Below, piece by piece: positions 7,641 through 15,753 of a DNA stretch of 15,753 bases. The notes under the pieces were generated by a model. It was not told the DNA's origin. It saw only the letters and a list, made by a program, of their open reading frames with translations, and did not search any database. Each line of letters starts with the position of its first letter. Within the stretch, counting starts at the first letter, position 1. The position numbers and the translations under genes were made by a program. Location: assembly GCA_004557315.1 (NCBI GenBank), contig SFEH01000040.1, positions 1 to 15,753 of the forward strand, in the 5' to 3' direction. The stretch is from Bacteroidales bacterium (GTDB lineage Bacteria > Bacteroidota > Bacteroidia > Bacteroidales > UBA3663).

Positions 7641-7677
7641 TATAGTTTTGGCAAGCAAAAATACAAAAAAAACTATA
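7641..7677. promoter_or_regulatory. Inverted repeat centred on the lipoprotein -7 box
   Basis: TATAGTTTT (7641-7649) and AAAACTATA (7669-7677) are perfect 9-bp inverted arms with a 19-bp spacer. The centre falls on the TATTTTTG -7 box. This is a candidate operator for autoregulation by the adjacent winged-helix regulator. The arms are AT-rich, so chance cannot be excluded. Confidence 0.4.
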
Positions 7678-7686
7678 ACTCTCCAA
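7656..7686 (-). promoter_or_regulatory. Promoter of the lipoprotein-regulator operon
   Basis: On the minus strand TTG (7684-7686) is followed after 20 bp by TATTTTTG (7656-7663), matching the -33/-7 pattern of Bacteroidota. The -7 box starts 21 bp before the ATG at 7635, giving a short leader. It supports 7635 as the start. Confidence 0.6.
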
Positions 7687-7703
7687 GATTCATCCGTTTT
7701 TTA

Positions 7704-7734
7704 TTGTTTTTTATGAAAAAAGAACGTAAATTTG
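7704..7734 (+). promoter_or_regulatory. Promoter of the GH2 gene
   Basis: TTG (7704-7706) is followed after 20 bp by TAAATTTG (7727-7734), a TAnnTTTG match, leaving a leader of about 50 bp before the ATG at 7793. Its -33 element lies about 18 bp from that of the divergent lipoprotein promoter, so one DNA-bound protein could affect both. Confidence 0.65.
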
Positions 7735-7792
7735 CCACGATATTATGTCAAACAAATCTTATACAAGTACACAAAAATAAAATCCGTTACTT

Positions 7793-10700
7793 ATGAAAAA
7801 ACTCTTATTCACAACGTTTTTCATGACTGCAATGGTCGGTGTCGAGGCCCAAGTCATTGCTCCGCTTGCCGGCTTTGACTATGGCAGACAAGACGCTCCT
7901 ACGGGCAAAGAGTGGGAGAATCCGGAACTGCTGAGCCTCAACAAGCTCCAGCCTCACGCTTACTTCTTCGACTTTGCCAATGTCGATGAGGCCATCGGTG
8001 TGCTCCCTGTCAACAGTTCATTCTATCAGGACCTCAACGGCACATGGAAGTTCAACTGGGCTCCCGATCCTGCGAGCCGTCCTGCCGACTTCTACCAGAC
8101 CTCATACGACGTGTCAGGATGGGATGACCTGACGGTGCCAGGATGCTGGAACGTACAGGGCATACAGAAAGACGGAACGCTGAAGTATGGCGTGCCTATA
8201 TACTGCAACCAGCCTGTGATATTCAAGCACTCGGTGGCTGTGGACGACTGGAAAGGTGGCGTGATGCGCGAACCTCGTCAGGACTGGACTACATTCAAGC
8301 ACAGAAACGAAGTGGGGTCGTATCGACGCGAGTTCACCGTGCCTGCCAATTGGAAGGACAAGGAGATATACCTCAATTTCGATGGCGTCAACTCTTTCTT
8401 CTACCTTTGGATCAACGGACAGTATGTTGGATTCTCAAAGAATTCGCGCAACACCGCAAGCTTCGACGTCACTCCTTACCTTAATCCAAAAGGCAGCAAC
8501 ACGCTCGCAGTGGAGGTATATCGCAACAGCGATGGCAGTTTCCTGGAGGCTCAGGACATGTGGCGCCTGCCTGGTATCTATCGCTCGGTCTATCTCAATG
8601 CCAAGAGCAAGGTGCAGGTCAAGGATATCATCGTGCGCACATCGAGCATCGACTATCCTGACAAGGCAACCGTCAAGATAGAGGCTTATCTCGACAATCT
8701 CACCAAAAAGGAGGCTAAGGACCTGTCCATCGCCTATACTGTCAAAGAGTGCAAGCTGTGGTCGGACGAGATAGCGGGCGAAACGCTGAAGGCAAAGACA
8801 GAAAAGATAAAGGTGGCTGTAGGCGAAACAGCTTATACAGCTCTCGACATCGACATGCCTGCCAAGCTGTGGAGCAGCGAGACTCCTCACCGCTATGTGC
8901 TTGTGGGCGAGCTGCTCGACAAGAAAGGCAAGGTGATCGAGACCTTCTCGACTTATTTCGGCGTGAGAAAGGTGGAGATACGCGACACCAAGGCCGAGGA
9001 CGATGAGTTCGGATTGGCAGGCCGCTACTATTACATCAACGACATGCCTGTGAAGCTGAAGGGCGTGAACCGTCAGGAAATCAATCTCGCATCGGGCAAT
9101 ACCATCACTCACCAGCAGATGATCGATGAGATCATGCTCATGCGCCGAGGCAACATCAACCACGTGCGCACTTCCCACTATTCAAACGACCCTTACTGGT
9201 TCTACGCATGCGACAAGTATGGTATATATCTCGAAGATGAAGCCAACATCGAGAGTCACCAATATTACTATGGTGCGGCTTCGCTGAGCCATGTACCTGA
9301 ATTCAGGAATGCCCATGTGGCACGTGTCATGGAGGCTGTCCGCGCTCATATCAATGCGCCAAGCATCGTGATATGGTCGTTGGGCAATGAAGCCGGTCCT
9401 GGCGACAACTTCAAGGAGGCATATAAGGCCATTCACGAATTCGACCCTTCGCGTCCTGTGCAGTATGAACGCAACAACCGCATCGTGGATATGGGCTCTA
9501 ACCAGTATCCTTCAATCGGCTGGATGCGCGAGGCTGTCAAGGGCAAGATGGACATCGTCTATCCATTCCACATCTCGGAATATGCTCACTCGATGGGCAA
9601 TGCCGTGGGCGACCTTCCACAGTACTGGGAGGCAATCGAAAGCACCAACTTCTTCTGCGGTGGCGCAATCTGGGACTGGGTGGATCAGGCTCTCTGGAAC
9701 TATGACCCAAAGACCGGCGAACGATATATGGCTTACGGAGGCGACTTCGGTGACAAGCCTAACGACGGTATGTTCTGCATGAACGGCATCCTCTATCCTG
9801 ACCATTCTCCAAAACCTGCATTCTATGAGGTCAAGAAGGTCTATCAGTATGTGGGCGTGAAGATGATCGATGCTGCCAAGGGTATGATCGAGGTCTTCAA
9901 CAAGAACTATTATACTCCGATGACCGACCTTGAGATGGTATGGAGCCTCTGGAAAGACGGAAAGCAGGTGGGTGACATCAACCGCAACTTCATTGGTCCG
10001 AAGAAAATTATCGGCCCACGCGAACGTCAGAACATCAGAATCCCTTACGACATGGCTTCGCTTGAGAAGAACGCTACATACCACGTGAAGGTGCAGTTCC
10101 TGCTCGCTAACGACATGCCTTGGGCAAAGAAGGGCTTCGTTCAGGCAGAAGAGCAGTTTGAGCTTCCTGTAGAAAAGAACTTCCCATCGATAGCAGAAGC
10201 AGCAAGCAACGGCGGTGCTTTGACCGTCAACACTGAAGCTGGCAAGGTAGAAGTGGCGGGCAACGGCTTCAGCGTCGTATTCTGCAACGAGAGCGGTTCG
10301 ATTGCTTCGCTTATATATAATGGTAAAGAGACTTTTGCTGAAGGTCCGAAACTCGACACATGGCGTGCTCCAGTAGATAACGACAACTGGGCTCGTGGAC
10401 AATGGGCTGCCAACGGACTGAACAACCTGTCGCACAAGGCACAGGGTGAGCCTGTTGTCTATACCCGTACTGACGGAAGTGTAGTGGTGGCTTATTCAGT
10501 AGTGTGCCGTTCGGACAAGAAGTTCAAATACACTGGTGGCGCTTCGGGTCACAATGCCTTCGAGCCACAGGGCGACATGGATGACGACGGATTCTGCATC
10601 TATGCACAACAGAACTGGACGGTTTATCCTGACGGATCAGTGGAGCTGCAGAGCGGCATCACATCCAATGCTCCAAAGACCGACCTTGCACGTATCGGAT

Positions 10701-11845
10701 ATGCCATGAAGCTGCCTTCAGAGTTTGACCGATACACCTATTTCGGACGTGGACCTAAGAACAACTACAACGACCGATACACAGGTTCGTTCGTAGATCT
10801 GTACGAAAGCACGGTGGCTGATCAGTTTGAGCCATTCCCTAAACCACAGGATATGGCCAACCGCGAGGATGTGCGCTGGTGTGCATTGACCACTGGCAAT
10901 GGCTCGGGCGTCCAGTTTGTGGCAACCGACAGGATGTCAACATCGGCACTGCCTTGGAGCGACATGCAGCTCTGCCTTGCCCCTCACCCATATCAGTTGC
11001 CAAAGAGCGATGGCACTTACCTGCATATCGATGCCAAGGTGACTGGTCTCGGAGGCAACTCTTGCGGACAGGGTGGCCCGCTCGATGATGACCGCACATT
11101 CGCTTCGGCTCGTTCGTTCGGCTTCATCATCCGTCCGACTGCTGCCAACACCGACCTCAACGCCAATGCCAAGGTGGCAGGTGCAGGCGAACTGCCTCTG
11201 ACCATGGAATGTGACCGACTGGGCAGACTCACCATCACAACCGAACGTGAAAACGCCGAGATATGCTACACTGTGGTTCCTATGGGCGCAACAAAGAAAC
11301 AGCTGAAGAAGATCAAGGCCCAGACCTACAGCCAGCCTATCGACATGAGCAATGGCGGTACGGTGACTGCATGGTATAAGGACAATGACAAGATCAAGAC
11401 TGTCAAGACTTACGAGCGCATCGAGATTGCTCCGCTGGAAGTGATTTATGCTTCAAGCCAGGAATCGGACTACGGAGAGGCTGAACACCTTGTGGATGGC
11501 GATCCAAACACCGTATGGTTCACAATGTACAGCGTGACAGTGGCTCAATATCCTCACTGGGTGGATTTCGATGCAGGTGAAGAGAAGACCATCAAGGGAT
11601 TCACTTATCTGCCAATACTCGACGGCACTTCGGGCAACATCAAGCACTATCGCATCCAGGTAAGCAACGATGCCAAGAACTGGAGTGAGCCTGTTGTCGA
11701 AGGAGAGTTTGGCAAAGAGCAGTCTCTGCAACGTGTGATGTTTGCGGCTCCTGTCAAGGCTCGCTACATCCGCTTCACTGGTCTCGACAGCCAGAATGGA
11801 CGCGACTACGGAGGTGGCTCGGAGTTCAACATCCTCGTTGAATAA
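7793..11845 (+). CDS. Secreted GH2 beta-galactosidase-type enzyme with discoidin domain
   Basis: The 1350-residue protein starts with a signal peptide (MKKLLFTTFFMTAMVGVEA, then QV), so it acts in the periplasm or at the cell surface. It follows the long LacZ layout: N-terminal jelly-roll sugar-binding domain (about 60-275), Ig-like domain (about 275-400), TIM barrel (about 400-690), a further beta domain (about 710-810) and the small-chain beta-sandwich (about 830-1130). The acid/base glutamate is E533 in WSLGNEAG and the nucleophile is E596 in HISEYAHSMGN. The motif GGDFGDKPNDGMF also fits LacZ. Extra C-terminal parts are a chitobiase-C-terminal-like segment (about 1138-1212) and an F5/8-type C (discoidin/CBM32-like) domain (about 1215-1350), which probably binds glycans. 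E. coli LacZ has about 1020 residues, so the excess is this tail. Hydrolysis of terminal beta-galactosides is the likely activity; another GH2 specificity is possible. It has its own promoter and a shared terminator. Confidence 0.93.
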   Translation: MKKLLFTTFFMTAMVGVEAQVIAPLAGFDYGRQDAPTGKEWENPELLSLNKLQPHAYFFDFANVDEAIGVLPVNSSFYQDLNGTWKFNWAPDPASRPADFYQTSYDVSGWDDLTVPGCWNVQGIQKDGTLKYGVPIYCNQPVIFKHSVAVDDWKGGVMREPRQDWTTFKHRNEVGSYRREFTVPANWKDKEIYLNFDGVNSFFYLWINGQYVGFSKNSRNTASFDVTPYLNPKGSNTLAVEVYRNSDGSFLEAQDMWRLPGIYRSVYLNAKSKVQVKDIIVRTSSIDYPDKATVKIEAYLDNLTKKEAKDLSIAYTVKECKLWSDEIAGETLKAKTEKIKVAVGETAYTALDIDMPAKLWSSETPHRYVLVGELLDKKGKVIETFSTYFGVRKVEIRDTKAEDDEFGLAGRYYYINDMPVKLKGVNRQEINLASGNTITHQQMIDEIMLMRRGNINHVRTSHYSNDPYWFYACDKYGIYLEDEANIESHQYYYGAASLSHVPEFRNAHVARVMEAVRAHINAPSIVIWSLGNEAGPGDNFKEAYKAIHEFDPSRPVQYERNNRIVDMGSNQYPSIGWMREAVKGKMDIVYPFHISEYAHSMGNAVGDLPQYWEAIESTNFFCGGAIWDWVDQALWNYDPKTGERYMAYGGDFGDKPNDGMFCMNGILYPDHSPKPAFYEVKKVYQYVGVKMIDAAKGMIEVFNKNYYTPMTDLEMVWSLWKDGKQVGDINRNFIGPKKIIGPRERQNIRIPYDMASLEKNATYHVKVQFLLANDMPWAKKGFVQAEEQFELPVEKNFPSIAEAASNGGALTVNTEAGKVEVAGNGFSVVFCNESGSIASLIYNGKETFAEGPKLDTWRAPVDNDNWARGQWAANGLNNLSHKAQGEPVVYTRTDGSVVVAYSVVCRSDKKFKYTGGASGHNAFEPQGDMDDDGFCIYAQQNWTVYPDGSVELQSGITSNAPKTDLARIGYAMKLPSEFDRYTYFGRGPKNNYNDRYTGSFVDLYESTVADQFEPFPKPQDMANREDVRWCALTTGNGSGVQFVATDRMSTSALPWSDMQLCLAPHPYQLPKSDGTYLHIDAKVTGLGGNSCGQGGPLDDDRTFASARSFGFIIRPTAANTDLNANAKVAGAGELPLTMECDRLGRLTITTERENAEICYTVVPMGATKKQLKKIKAQTYSQPIDMSNGGTVTAWYKDNDKIKTVKTYERIEIAPLEVIYASSQESDYGEAEHLVDGDPNTVWFTMYSVTVAQYPHWVDFDAGEEKTIKGFTYLPILDGTSGNIKHYRIQVSNDAKNWSEPVVEGEFGKEQSLQRVMFAAPVKARYIRFTGLDSQNGRDYGGGSEFNILVE

Positions 11846-11925
11846 GGACAACAAGCAAAGAGATTGTTTCATGACATAAGCATATCCTAAAGTAAACATA
11901 TTTATTGAGAAACATTTCAATTTAA

Positions 11926-11969
11926 AAACAAAAATGCGCACCCTGATATTTGGATGCGCATTTTTGTTT
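11926..11969. terminator. Bidirectional intrinsic terminator
   Basis: AAACAAAAATGCGCA (11926-11940) and TGCGCATTTTTGTTT (11955-11969) are perfect 15-bp complementary arms with a 14-nt loop. The T-tract lies on the 3' side on both strands. It sits between the converging GH2 gene (stop at 11845) and sufD (stop at 11975) and can end both transcripts. Confidence 0.9.
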
Positions 11970-11974
11970 ACTTA

Positions 11975-13372
11975 TCATTTCTTGCTGATACTGCAATTCT
12001 TGCATTGTGTCAGTTCGCCTCGGAAACGTTTCTCAATGAGATGTTTCAGTCGGTCGCGTAGAGGCTCGATGCGGATGTTCTCGATGACATCGCCCATAAA
12101 GGCAAACATCAGAAGCATGCGAGCTTCGTCTTCAGGTATGCCTCGTGTGCGCATATAGAAGAGCGCATTCTGGTCGAGCTGACCTACTGTGGCTCCATGC
12201 GAGCACTTCACATCGTCGGCATATATCTCGAGTTCTGGTCGAGCAATCATGCGAGCCTTGTCGGTGAGACAGAGATTGCGGTCGGTCTGATGTGCATCGG
12301 TCTTGACAGCTCCGTCGCGAACAAGGATTCGTCCGATGAAGCTGCACTTGGCTTCGCCATCGAGCACATACTTGAAGAGCTCGTTGCTGTTGCAATGAGG
12401 GTGCTTGTGATCAATGAACGTGATATTATCGACCTCCTGCTTATTGTCGGCAATCACCATGCCGAAGAGGTTGGCATCAATATGCTCGCCATCGAGATCG
12501 ACATAGACACGGTTGCGGGTCTTGCCTGCTGTGAGCACAAACTCGCCGACAGCGGCATTGCTTCCCTCCTCCTGATGCATATAGACATTGCTCAGACGCA
12601 CCACATTCTCCTTGTGCTCTTCGAGGCAATACATATCGAAGGTTGCACCCTTGCCCACAAAGATCTCGGTGACCTGAAGGTCGAGCAGCTTGACATCGGC
12701 AAGGTCGGAATCATGTTCACACACCAAGAGACTCGCCTTTGCGCCATCGCCAATGATGATCAGCAGTCGCTGGCATGCCATGAAGTCATCGACACTACGC
12801 AGGAGGCTGATGAGCTGAAGCGGCTTTTCGACCTCAATGCCAGCAGGCACATAAAGCACGAAACCATCCTGGGCAAGCATAGTATTGAGTGCCGACTCAC
12901 CCAACATGCGCAAATCGGCATTCGACTTGCTCTCGGGGGTGATAGGGTCGTTGCCTGCAAGCTTGTTGTAGTAGCGGGCAATCAGCTCTGGATACTGCTC
13001 GGCAAAAACACGTAAGCTACCAACGAAATACTGCTGTGCTGGTGCGGAAGGGTGAAGGTGAGAAGACGAGACATCGATATACTGCTCATTGACCAGGAAA
13101 TGCAGATTGGTGCTCAATTCTGGTATTCCACAAGTGAAGAGATCCTCCTTGCGTGTAGGCACTTCATAGCGAGCCAGATTGAGCGAGTAATCATAGGACA
13201 GGAGCTCCTCGGGGTCGGTGGCAGAGAAATCCTTCGACTTCTTCAGACCGACACGACGCAAGAGGGCACACGCCTCATCGCGCAAAGCATTGAGCGAAGA
13301 CGCGCTGTTGGCATTGATGAGCTCTCGCTGAGACTCGTATAGTTCAATATATTGATTAGCGGAATTCTCCAT
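11975..13372 (-). CDS. sufD: Fe-S cluster assembly protein SufD
   Basis: SufD is a subunit of the SufBC2D scaffold that builds Fe-S clusters in the cytoplasm. The C-terminal region DDVKCSHGATVGQLDQ is the family signature. Its histidine (H392 with the start used here) aligns with H360 of E. coli SufD, a residue important at the SufB-SufD interface. I placed the start at the ATG at 13372 (MENSANQYIEL, 465 residues); the open frame reaches back to a TTG at 13378, which is less likely. Compared with E. coli SufD (423 residues) the protein is longer and ends in a tail with a CxxC (TQCKNCSISKK). It lies 18 bp after sufC and is the last gene of the operon, followed directly by the hairpin terminator. 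No sufS follows. Confidence 0.93.
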   Translation of the reverse strand: MENSANQYIELYESQRELINANSASSLNALRDEACALLRRVGLKKSKDFSATDPEELLSYDYSLNLARYEVPTRKEDLFTCGIPELSTNLHFLVNEQYIDVSSSHLHPSAPAQQYFVGSLRVFAEQYPELIARYYNKLAGNDPITPESKSNADLRMLGESALNTMLAQDGFVLYVPAGIEVEKPLQLISLLRSVDDFMACQRLLIIIGDGAKASLLVCEHDSDLADVKLLDLQVTEIFVGKGATFDMYCLEEHKENVVRLSNVYMHQEEGSNAAVGEFVLTAGKTRNRVYVDLDGEHIDANLFGMVIADNKQEVDNITFIDHKHPHCNSNELFKYVLDGEAKCSFIGRILVRDGAVKTDAHQTDRNLCLTDKARMIARPELEIYADDVKCSHGATVGQLDQNALFYMRTRGIPEDEARMLLMFAFMGDVIENIRIEPLRDRLKHLIEKRFRGELTQCKNCSISKK

Positions 13373-13390
13373 TAACAATAGTCTTTATAT

Positions 13391-14149
<759 letters not shown>

Positions 14150-14150
14150 A

Positions 14151-15617
14151 TTATCCTACTGAATTTTCAATACTTATACTAAGAAGCTTCTGAGCTTCGA
14201 CAGCGAACTCCATAGGGAGCTTCTGAACCACCTCACGGGCATAACCGCCCACGATGAGACTCACGGCATCTTCTTCCTTGATGCCTCGCTGCTGACAATA
14301 GAAGAGCTGATCCTCGTTGATCTTGGATGTGGTGGCTTCGTGCTCAACCACAGCCGTCGGATTCTGGATATCCATCACTGGGAAGGTGTGGGCACCGCAG
14401 GTATCACTGAGAAGGAGACTGTCGCACTGTGTGAAGTTGCGGACTCCATCGGCTCCGGGAAGCACCTTGACCAGACCACGATAACTGTTCTGGCTATGAC
14501 CTGCCGAAATACCCTTTGAGATGATGCGCGAACGTGTGTTCTTGCCGATGTGTATCATCTTGGTACCTGTGTCGGCTTCCTGATAGTTGTTGGTCACTGC
14601 CACACTGTAGAACTCACCGTTGGAATTGTCACCCTTCAGGACACAGCTCGGATACTTCCATGTGATGGCCGAGCCTGTCTCGACCTGTGTCCAGCTGATC
14701 TTCGAGAAATCGCCTGCACAGAGAGCACGCTTGGTCACAAGGTTATAGACACCTCCCTTGCCGTTCTTGTCGCCTGGATACCAGTTCTGGACGGTCGAAT
14801 ACTTGACTTCTGCACGGTCGTGGACATAGATCTCGACTACAGCGGCATGCAGCTGATTCTCGTCGCGCATCGGAGCCGTACAGCCTTCGAGATATGACAC
14901 ATACGAGTCGTCGTCGGCAATGATGAGCGTGCGTTCAAACTGTCCTGTTCCGCTTGAGTTGATGCGGAAATAGCTGGCAAGCTCCATCGGACAACGGACA
15001 CCCTTTGGGATATAGACAAACGAACCATCGCTGAATACGGCACTGTTGAGCGCCGAATAATAATTGTCGCGAACAGGTACGACCTTGCCCAGATACTTGC
15101 GCACAAGATCAGGATATTCCTTGACAGCCTCGCCAAACGAGCAGAAGATGATGCCGAGTTCGGCAAGCTTGTCTCGATAGGTGGTCTTCTGGCTCTCAGA
15201 ATCGACAATGGCATCGACCGCCATGTTGCTTTCAGAAGAGATGCCAAGCAGGGTATCGCGCTCGTGGAGAGGGATGCCAAGCTTGTCGAAAGTCTTCAGG
15301 ATCTCTGGATCAACCTCATCTTTCGACTGTACCTTCTTCTTTGGAGCCGCATAGAACGAGATCTTGTCATAATCGACAGGATCGACATGAACATGTCCCC
15401 ATGTCGGAGCTTCCTGAGAAAGCCAATATCGATAGGCATCGAGACGGAACTGCAACATCCATTCTGGCTCACCTTTCTTCTGCGAAATCAGGCGAACCAC
15501 ATCCTCATTGAGTCCCGTTGGGATGATTTCTGTATCAATGTCGGTCGTGAAGCCATACTTATATTCGCTCGAAGCGATTTCTTGCAATACGTCTTCCGAT
15601 TTAGTTTCTTTATTCAT
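14151..15617 (-). CDS. sufB: Fe-S cluster assembly scaffold protein SufB
   Basis: SufB is the main scaffold subunit on which Fe-S clusters are formed in the SufBC2D complex. The 488-residue protein is close to E. coli SufB (495). Key residues are present: C398 in FTQCDS aligns with E. coli C405, and E427 in EHEATTSK aligns with E434. The C-terminus EFAVEAQKLLSISIENSVG is typical. It is the first gene of the visible suf cluster. The ATG at 15617 gives the expected N-terminus. Its promoter is uncertain: a near match TATATTTA to the -7 element lies at 15654-15661, and the preceding gene ends only 59 bp upstream, so co-transcription with it is possible. Confidence 0.96.
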   Translation of the reverse strand: MNKETKSEDVLQEIASSEYKYGFTTDIDTEIIPTGLNEDVVRLISQKKGEPEWMLQFRLDAYRYWLSQEAPTWGHVHVDPVDYDKISFYAAPKKKVQSKDEVDPEILKTFDKLGIPLHERDTLLGISSESNMAVDAIVDSESQKTTYRDKLAELGIIFCSFGEAVKEYPDLVRKYLGKVVPVRDNYYSALNSAVFSDGSFVYIPKGVRCPMELASYFRINSSGTGQFERTLIIADDDSYVSYLEGCTAPMRDENQLHAAVVEIYVHDRAEVKYSTVQNWYPGDKNGKGGVYNLVTKRALCAGDFSKISWTQVETGSAITWKYPSCVLKGDNSNGEFYSVAVTNNYQEADTGTKMIHIGKNTRSRIISKGISAGHSQNSYRGLVKVLPGADGVRNFTQCDSLLLSDTCGAHTFPVMDIQNPTAVVEHEATTSKINEDQLFYCQQRGIKEEDAVSLIVGGYAREVVQKLPMEFAVEAQKLLSISIENSVG

Positions 15618-15627
15618 TGATTTAATA

Positions 15628-15654
15628 AGCCCCGCAGTTGTTGGGTGCGGAGCT
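15628..15654. other. Hairpin between the edge gene and sufB
   Basis: CCGCA (15632-15636) pairs with TGCGG (15646-15650), extended by AGC/GCT after one mismatch, with a 9-nt loop. On the minus strand no real U-tract follows (TTATTAAATC), so it is at best a weak terminator of the edge gene or a structure in the sufB leader. It overlaps a TAATAAGCCCC motif (15623-15633). Confidence 0.35.
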
Positions 15655-15676
15655 AAATATATGTTATTGAGATAAT

Positions 15677-15753
15677 TTACTTTTTCAACAACTCAAGTGC
15701 AGGATGCAGGATATGCTCGTAGCACCATGGCATGATAATATCTACCACCGAAT
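15677..15753 (-). CDS. C-terminal end of an unrecognised gene (partial)
   Basis: An open frame runs in from the right edge on the minus strand and ends in TAA at 15677-15679. It encodes about 24 residues ending in MPWCYEHILHPALELLKK. The reading is consistent with a real protein end in the same direction as the suf genes, but the fragment is too short to assign to a family. Confidence 0.5.
   Translation of the reverse strand, partial: SVVDIIMPWCYEHILHPALELLKK

Noticed and set aside
7636..7686. Upstream in-frame start giving a 17-residue extension of the lipoprotein
   Set aside because: The extension would contain the promoter elements and precede a clear lipoprotein signal peptide starting at 7635.
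7303..7716. A plus-strand open frame across the lipoprotein start and promoter
   Set aside because: It is antisense to the signal peptide and promoter region and has no recognisable domain.
8435..9178. A 247-codon minus-strand open frame inside the GH2 gene
   Set aside because: It lies antisense to the conserved Ig-like and TIM barrel coding region and its translation shows no recognisable domain.
9512..10435. A 307-codon minus-strand open frame inside the GH2 gene
   Set aside because: It is fully antisense to a conserved catalytic and beta-domain region of the GH2 gene, has no family-like motif and no promoter; it is a shadow frame.
12197..13015. A 272-codon plus-strand open frame inside sufD
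   Set aside because: It is antisense to a clearly conserved sufD; its translation is rich in Leu/Ile/Ala/Val, as typical of a reverse-frame shadow.

Overview
The window looks like a chromosomal segment of a Bacteroidota species, most likely Prevotella/Segatella or a close relative. The evidence is TAnnTTTG-type -7 promoter elements in front of several genes, the lack of obvious Shine-Dalgarno sequences, a Bacteroidota-type large GH2 enzyme, a plug-plus-barrel outer membrane protein without a separate SusD, a sufBCD cluster, and two copies of the AAA-ATPase-like/PD-(D/E)XK family that is multicopy in this phylum. Species assignment is inference; no rRNA or tRNA gene was seen.

Left part (29-5627, all minus strand): two paralogous ATPase/nuclease-fold genes of about 530 codons lie in the same orientation on either side of a TonB-receptor-like outer membrane beta-barrel gene. 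The paralogs align without gaps through residue 481 and share their promoter and leader. They differ strongly only in a few segments, mainly between the Walker A and Walker B motifs. Their 3' parts are nearly identical DNA, so the pair forms a long direct repeat around the barrel gene. A good hairpin terminator separates the second paralog from the barrel gene.

Middle part (5700-11845): a short GC-rich repeat region is followed by a two-gene minus-strand operon. It encodes a surface or periplasmic lipoprotein with a parallel beta-helix carbohydrate-binding-like domain and then a two-TM membrane-anchored winged-helix regulator. Divergent from it is a secreted 1350-residue GH2 beta-galactosidase-type enzyme with C-terminal accessory domains including an F5/8-type (discoidin) module. 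The divergent promoters sit nearly back to back, and a 9-bp inverted repeat is centred on the -7 box of the lipoprotein promoter. Shared regulation by the membrane regulator is a reasonable, untested idea.

Right part (11846-15753): a perfect 15-bp bidirectional terminator hairpin ends both the GH2 gene and the converging suf operon. The operon is transcribed leftward as sufB, sufC, sufD with very tight spacing, and encodes the Fe-S cluster scaffold complex SufBCD. No sufS follows sufD. The C-terminal end of an unrecognised gene lies at the right edge.
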